From positions 62,001-126,000 of the forward strand of contig JAICQL010000001.1 of the NCBI GenBank assembly GCA_025937895.1: a stretch of DNA of 64,000 nt, given 5' to 3'. Shown here in pieces: positions 61,605-64,000 of this stretch (positions within the stretch are counted from its first letter, which is position 1; every line of letters begins with the position of its first letter). A program made the position numbers and the translations under genes. The DNA comes from Polyangiaceae bacterium (GTDB taxonomy: Bacteria > Myxococcota_A > Polyangia > Polyangiales > Polyangiaceae). The notes under the pieces were generated by a model. The model did not search any database, had not been told where the DNA came from, and saw only the letters and a list, made by a program, of their open reading frames with translations.

Positions 61605-63263
61605 ATGAGCGCAGGGACACATCGTGGCGGCGGGGTCATGAGCTCGATCGGTAAGGCCTGTGTGCCCCTGGCGCTGGCCTGCACGGCCACCCCCTCCAGC
61701 GCTCCGCCTCCGGCCGCTGCAACGGCAGCGCAGCCGCCAGCGGAGGTCTCCAGACCACCCGCGATCGCGCAGCCCGAGGTGACAGTCGAGTCCGGGCGCC
61801 TGCAGGGTGTTGCAGGCAAGGATGCTTCCATCGCCGTGTTTCGCGGCGTTCCGTACGCGGCTCCGCCCACGGGCGAGCGGCGCTGGCGCCCGCCAGAGCC
61901 GCCCGCCCCCTGGGCAGGCGTGCGCAGCGCCGCCACCTTCAGCAAGAGCTGCGTGCAGGAGCTGCAGCGCTCGCTGCTGCCATGGACGGAAGAGTTCATG
62001 TTCCGCAACGACGTGGACGAGGACTGTCTGGCGCTGAACGTGTGGTTGCCCGCCAGCGCGCTGAGCAAGGCCGGGCCACCGCTGCCGGTGCTGGTCTACG
62101 TCCACGGCGGGGCCTTCAGCAGCGGCTCGGGCGAGGTGGCGCTGTACGATGGTGAGGCCCTGGCGCGGAAAGGCGTCATCGTTGTCACCATCAACTACCG
62201 ACTGGGGCCGTTCGGGTTCTTCTGTCATCCCGAGCTCAGCGCCGAGTCGCCACAGCAGTCCTGCGGCAACTACGGCCTGCTGGATCAGCTCAGCGCGCTC
62301 GGCTGGGTGCAGCGCAACATCGCTGCCTTCGGTGGCGATCCCGGCAACGTCACCCTCGGCGGACAGTCTGCGGGCGCCTCCTCCGTGCACTACCTCACGC
62401 AGTCGCCGCTGGCGAAGGGGTTGTTTCATCGCGCCATCGCCCAGAGCGGGCCCTGGGATCGACGGCAGAAGACCTCGCCGCGCGCCGACGCGGAGAAGCG
62501 GGGCGCGGAGCTGGCGGCAGGGCTCAGCGTGGCCCAGCTGCGCGCCCTGCCCGCGCCGGAGGTGTTCACCAGGCTCACCGCCCACGGCGCGCGCTCCCGG
62601 CCCATCGTCGATGGCTGGATCGTGCCAGACCAGCTGTCCGCGCTGCTCGAGCGCGGACAGCTGCACGACGTGCCGTTGCTCACGGGCATCACCGCGGATG
62701 AGCGCAGCTCGCAGCGGGAGTATGGCAAGCTGACCCTGGCCGAGTGGCAGAGCTTCGTGCACATGGAGTACGGCGACTCCGCCGGCGCAGTGCTCGCGCT
62801 CTACCCGGCCAGCAATGATGCGGAGGCCGGAGCTCAGCACAAACGGCTGCTGCGCGACTCGGGGCTGGCTACCCTGGTCGACTGTCGCAGCCAGCGCGCG
62901 CGCAGCGGCAAGTCGCGGGATTTTGGCTATCTCTTCGAGCGCGCCATTCCCTGGCCCGAGCACCCCGAGTATCAGGCGTTTCACTCTTCCGAGCTGCCGT
63001 ACGTGTTCGACAACCTCGCCGTGCTCGCGCGGCCCTGGACCGACGCCGATCGCGAGCTCGCGGAGCTCGCCAGCAGCTACTGGGTCAACTTCATCCGGCA
63101 AGGCGATCCGAACGGCCCGGGCCTACCCACCTGGCCTTCCGCGAGCGATCAGATCCTGCGGCTCGGGCCCCAGCCCAGCGCGGGGCCTGCGCTCGAGCCC
63201 GGACCTGCAGAGGTGCTGGCGCGCCGCTTCGCTCCTGCTGGCCCGCCCGGCGCCAGCCAGTAG
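61605..63263 (+). CDS. Carboxylesterase type B, probable lipoprotein
   Basis: A 552-residue alpha/beta hydrolase with FRGVPYAAPPTGERRW near the N-terminus, VYVHGGAF forming the oxyanion hole and the Ser nucleophile in GGQSAGASSVHY. The catalytic His is in HSSELPYVF, and the acidic member is probably in GITADERSS. A leader ending VPLALAC suggests export as a lipoprotein. ATG at 61605 has AAGGG about nine bases upstream and follows the VOC stop closely; ATG 61638 is an alternative that leaves a more typical short leader. It hydrolyses carboxylic esters of unknown identity. Confidence 0.87.
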   Translation: MSAGTHRGGGVMSSIGKACVPLALACTATPSSAPPPAAATAAQPPAEVSRPPAIAQPEVTVESGRLQGVAGKDASIAVFRGVPYAAPPTGERRWRPPEPPAPWAGVRSAATFSKSCVQELQRSLLPWTEEFMFRNDVDEDCLALNVWLPASALSKAGPPLPVLVYVHGGAFSSGSGEVALYDGEALARKGVIVVTINYRLGPFGFFCHPELSAESPQQSCGNYGLLDQLSALGWVQRNIAAFGGDPGNVTLGGQSAGASSVHYLTQSPLAKGLFHRAIAQSGPWDRRQKTSPRADAEKRGAELAAGLSVAQLRALPAPEVFTRLTAHGARSRPIVDGWIVPDQLSALLERGQLHDVPLLTGITADERSSQREYGKLTLAEWQSFVHMEYGDSAGAVLALYPASNDAEAGAQHKRLLRDSGLATLVDCRSQRARSGKSRDFGYLFERAIPWPEHPEYQAFHSSELPYVFDNLAVLARPWTDADRELAELASSYWVNFIRQGDPNGPGLPTWPSASDQILRLGPQPSAGPALEPGPAEVLARRFAPAGPPGASQ

Positions 63264-63277
63264 CACGCTGCCGCGCG

Positions 63278-63829
63278 CTACAGCAGGTCCGCCGCCAAGG
63301 TCTGCCGCTGCTGCTCGCTCAGCGCTGACTCCAGCTGCAGCTGCGGGTGGCTCGAGCCGATCGCCACGGGTGCTTGAGAGCCCACCCGGAACTTCAGGTA
63401 TTGCACGGACGAGAGCCGTGTATCGCCCACCTGCGCCGGGTCCCAGAGCGCGGGGGAGCGGGTGCCATCCGGCAACTTCAGGTACAGGTGCGCGGGCAGC
63501 TCCAGCCAGGCGCGCAGCTTCTCCGTGCGCTCCTTGGCGTCATCGATCTCGATCAGCAGGGTGCAGCCGAGCTCTCCCGGGCCGCCGAGCAGCTGGTTGT
63601 AGGTGTCAATCTCGTGCTGGATGTCGGCTTCCCGCACGATTTGCTCCAGCCGCGTCATCTCCTGCACCTGATACAGGATGGTGTCCGTGCACTCGAACAG
63701 GAAGGTCAGGTGCTCGCCCAGATGGATGCGCCGCTTGTCCTTCTCCGCCAGCACGCGCTGGCGAAAGGCGTCACGCCGATCGTTGTAGGTCTGGTAATCG
63801 ACGACGTCGGCTCGCTGTACTTTGCGCAT
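63278..63829 (-). CDS. DUF3501 family protein
   Basis: A 183-residue protein with the DUF3501 pattern: MRKVQRADVVDYQTYNDRRD, RIHLGEHLTFLFECTDTILY, QVQEMTRLEQIVREADIQHE and GCTLLIEIDDAKERTEKL. ATG at 63829 lies 2 bases after the stop of the next upstream Fe-S protein gene, the usual partner of DUF3501 genes. Function unknown; the linkage points to an electron-transfer or oxidative-stress role. Confidence 0.85.
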   Translation of the reverse strand: MRKVQRADVVDYQTYNDRRDAFRQRVLAEKDKRRIHLGEHLTFLFECTDTILYQVQEMTRLEQIVREADIQHEIDTYNQLLGGPGELGCTLLIEIDDAKERTEKLRAWLELPAHLYLKLPDGTRSPALWDPAQVGDTRLSSVQYLKFRVGSQAPVAIGSSHPQLQLESALSEQQRQTLAADLL

Positions 63830-63831
63830 GA

Positions 63832-64000
63832 CTACTTCTCTCTTGCTCCGCGCGCGGCGGCGTCTGCGGCCGCGTACGAGCGAGCCAGGAGCGACATGGG
63901 GTGCAGAGGCTTCTTGCCCGCGTGCTGCTCGAACTGCAAGGCCGCCAGCGGACAATCCGTGACCCAGGTGGTGGCCTCCTCGTCGGCCTGCATGCCGTCA
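63832..64000 (-). CDS. C-terminal end of a heterodisulfide-reductase-related Fe-S protein (partial)
   Basis: The frame entering from the right edge ends TAG at 63834-63832. It reads DEEATTWVTDCPLAALQFEQ, then HAGKKPLHPMSLLARSYA before an Ala-rich tail. The (S/T)DCPLAA.Q and HP..LLA..Y pattern is typical of the C-terminus of Fe-S oxidoreductases of the GlpC/HdrD-like group that precede DUF3501 genes. The cluster-binding part lies outside the window. Confidence 0.7.
   Translation of the reverse strand, partial: DGMQADEEATTWVTDCPLAALQFEQHAGKKPLHPMSLLARSYAAADAAARGAREK

Overview
The window is very GC-rich, densely coded DNA from what is probably a member of the Myxococcota (myxobacteria-like). 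Supporting signs are extreme G/C at third codon positions, GTG/TTG starts, many stop-start overlaps, a collagen-like surface protein ending in a CGNG...CDDGN cysteine-rich repeat typical of that phylum, a myxobacterial-style sigma factor, and mixed housekeeping and accessory operons. I see no rRNA, tRNA, CRISPR array, transposase or integrase gene.

Layout. 1-5.4 kb (+): a free-standing alanyl-tRNA editing protein, then a tightly overlapping glycolate oxidase operon glcDEF. 5.4-28.1 kb (-): one co-directional run of 20 genes, most overlapping by 4 bases or separated by a few, read from 28068 down to 5419. It is faced across a 171-base divergent promoter region by a fused anthranilate synthase trpEG and a DUF2867 gene (28.2-31.3 kb, +). 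31.4-35.7 kb: a sigma factor, a two-subunit molybdenum hydroxylase and a small unknown gene. 36-37.3 kb: a collagen-like surface protein. 37.4-41.3 kb (-): a URC-type uracil catabolism operon (GTP-cyclohydrolase-II-like Urc1, DUF1688 Urc4, uracil phosphoribosyltransferase, P-loop kinase-like protein). 41.4-49.9 kb: an SDR, a PilB/GspE ATPase, a GH3 glucosidase with PA14 insert, a 2TM protein and SppA. 49.9-55.8 kb (-): a sulfate ABC importer (sbp-cysTWA), an XRE-cupin regulator and a DUF2325 protein. 56-64 kb: a NarK-type transporter, aconitase acnB with a divergent LysR regulator, a VOC protein, a carboxylesterase, a DUF3501 protein and the end of an Fe-S protein.

Main result. The 23-kb minus-strand run plus trpEG looks like a complete Pseudomonas-quinolone-signal (PQS/HQNO) type pathway in a non-pseudomonad, fused to its own acyl-chain factory and exporter. 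I recognise homologues of PqsB, PqsC, PqsD, PqsE, PqsH and PqsL by family-specific motifs and conserved catalytic residues. An aryl-CoA ligase fills the PqsA role, and a flavin reductase could feed the PqsL homologue. Interleaved are genes absent from the Pseudomonas pathway: a type II PKS-like KS/chain-length-factor pair, ketoreductase, dehydratase and ACP; an AurF-type diiron N-oxygenase; an AprA/SxtA-type methyltransferase; a CrtI-like flavoprotein; and an SCP2 lipid-binding protein. An RND (MMPL) transporter with a LolA-like partner and a predicted outer-membrane barrel ends the operon. The simplest model is: chorismate to anthranilate, to anthraniloyl-CoA, to 2-aminobenzoylacetate (N-hydroxylated by PqsL), condensed by PqsBC with a dedicated, probably unsaturated and possibly methyl-branched acyl chain, then ring-hydroxylated by PqsH and exported. 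The structure is an inference; the enzyme families are read from the sequence.
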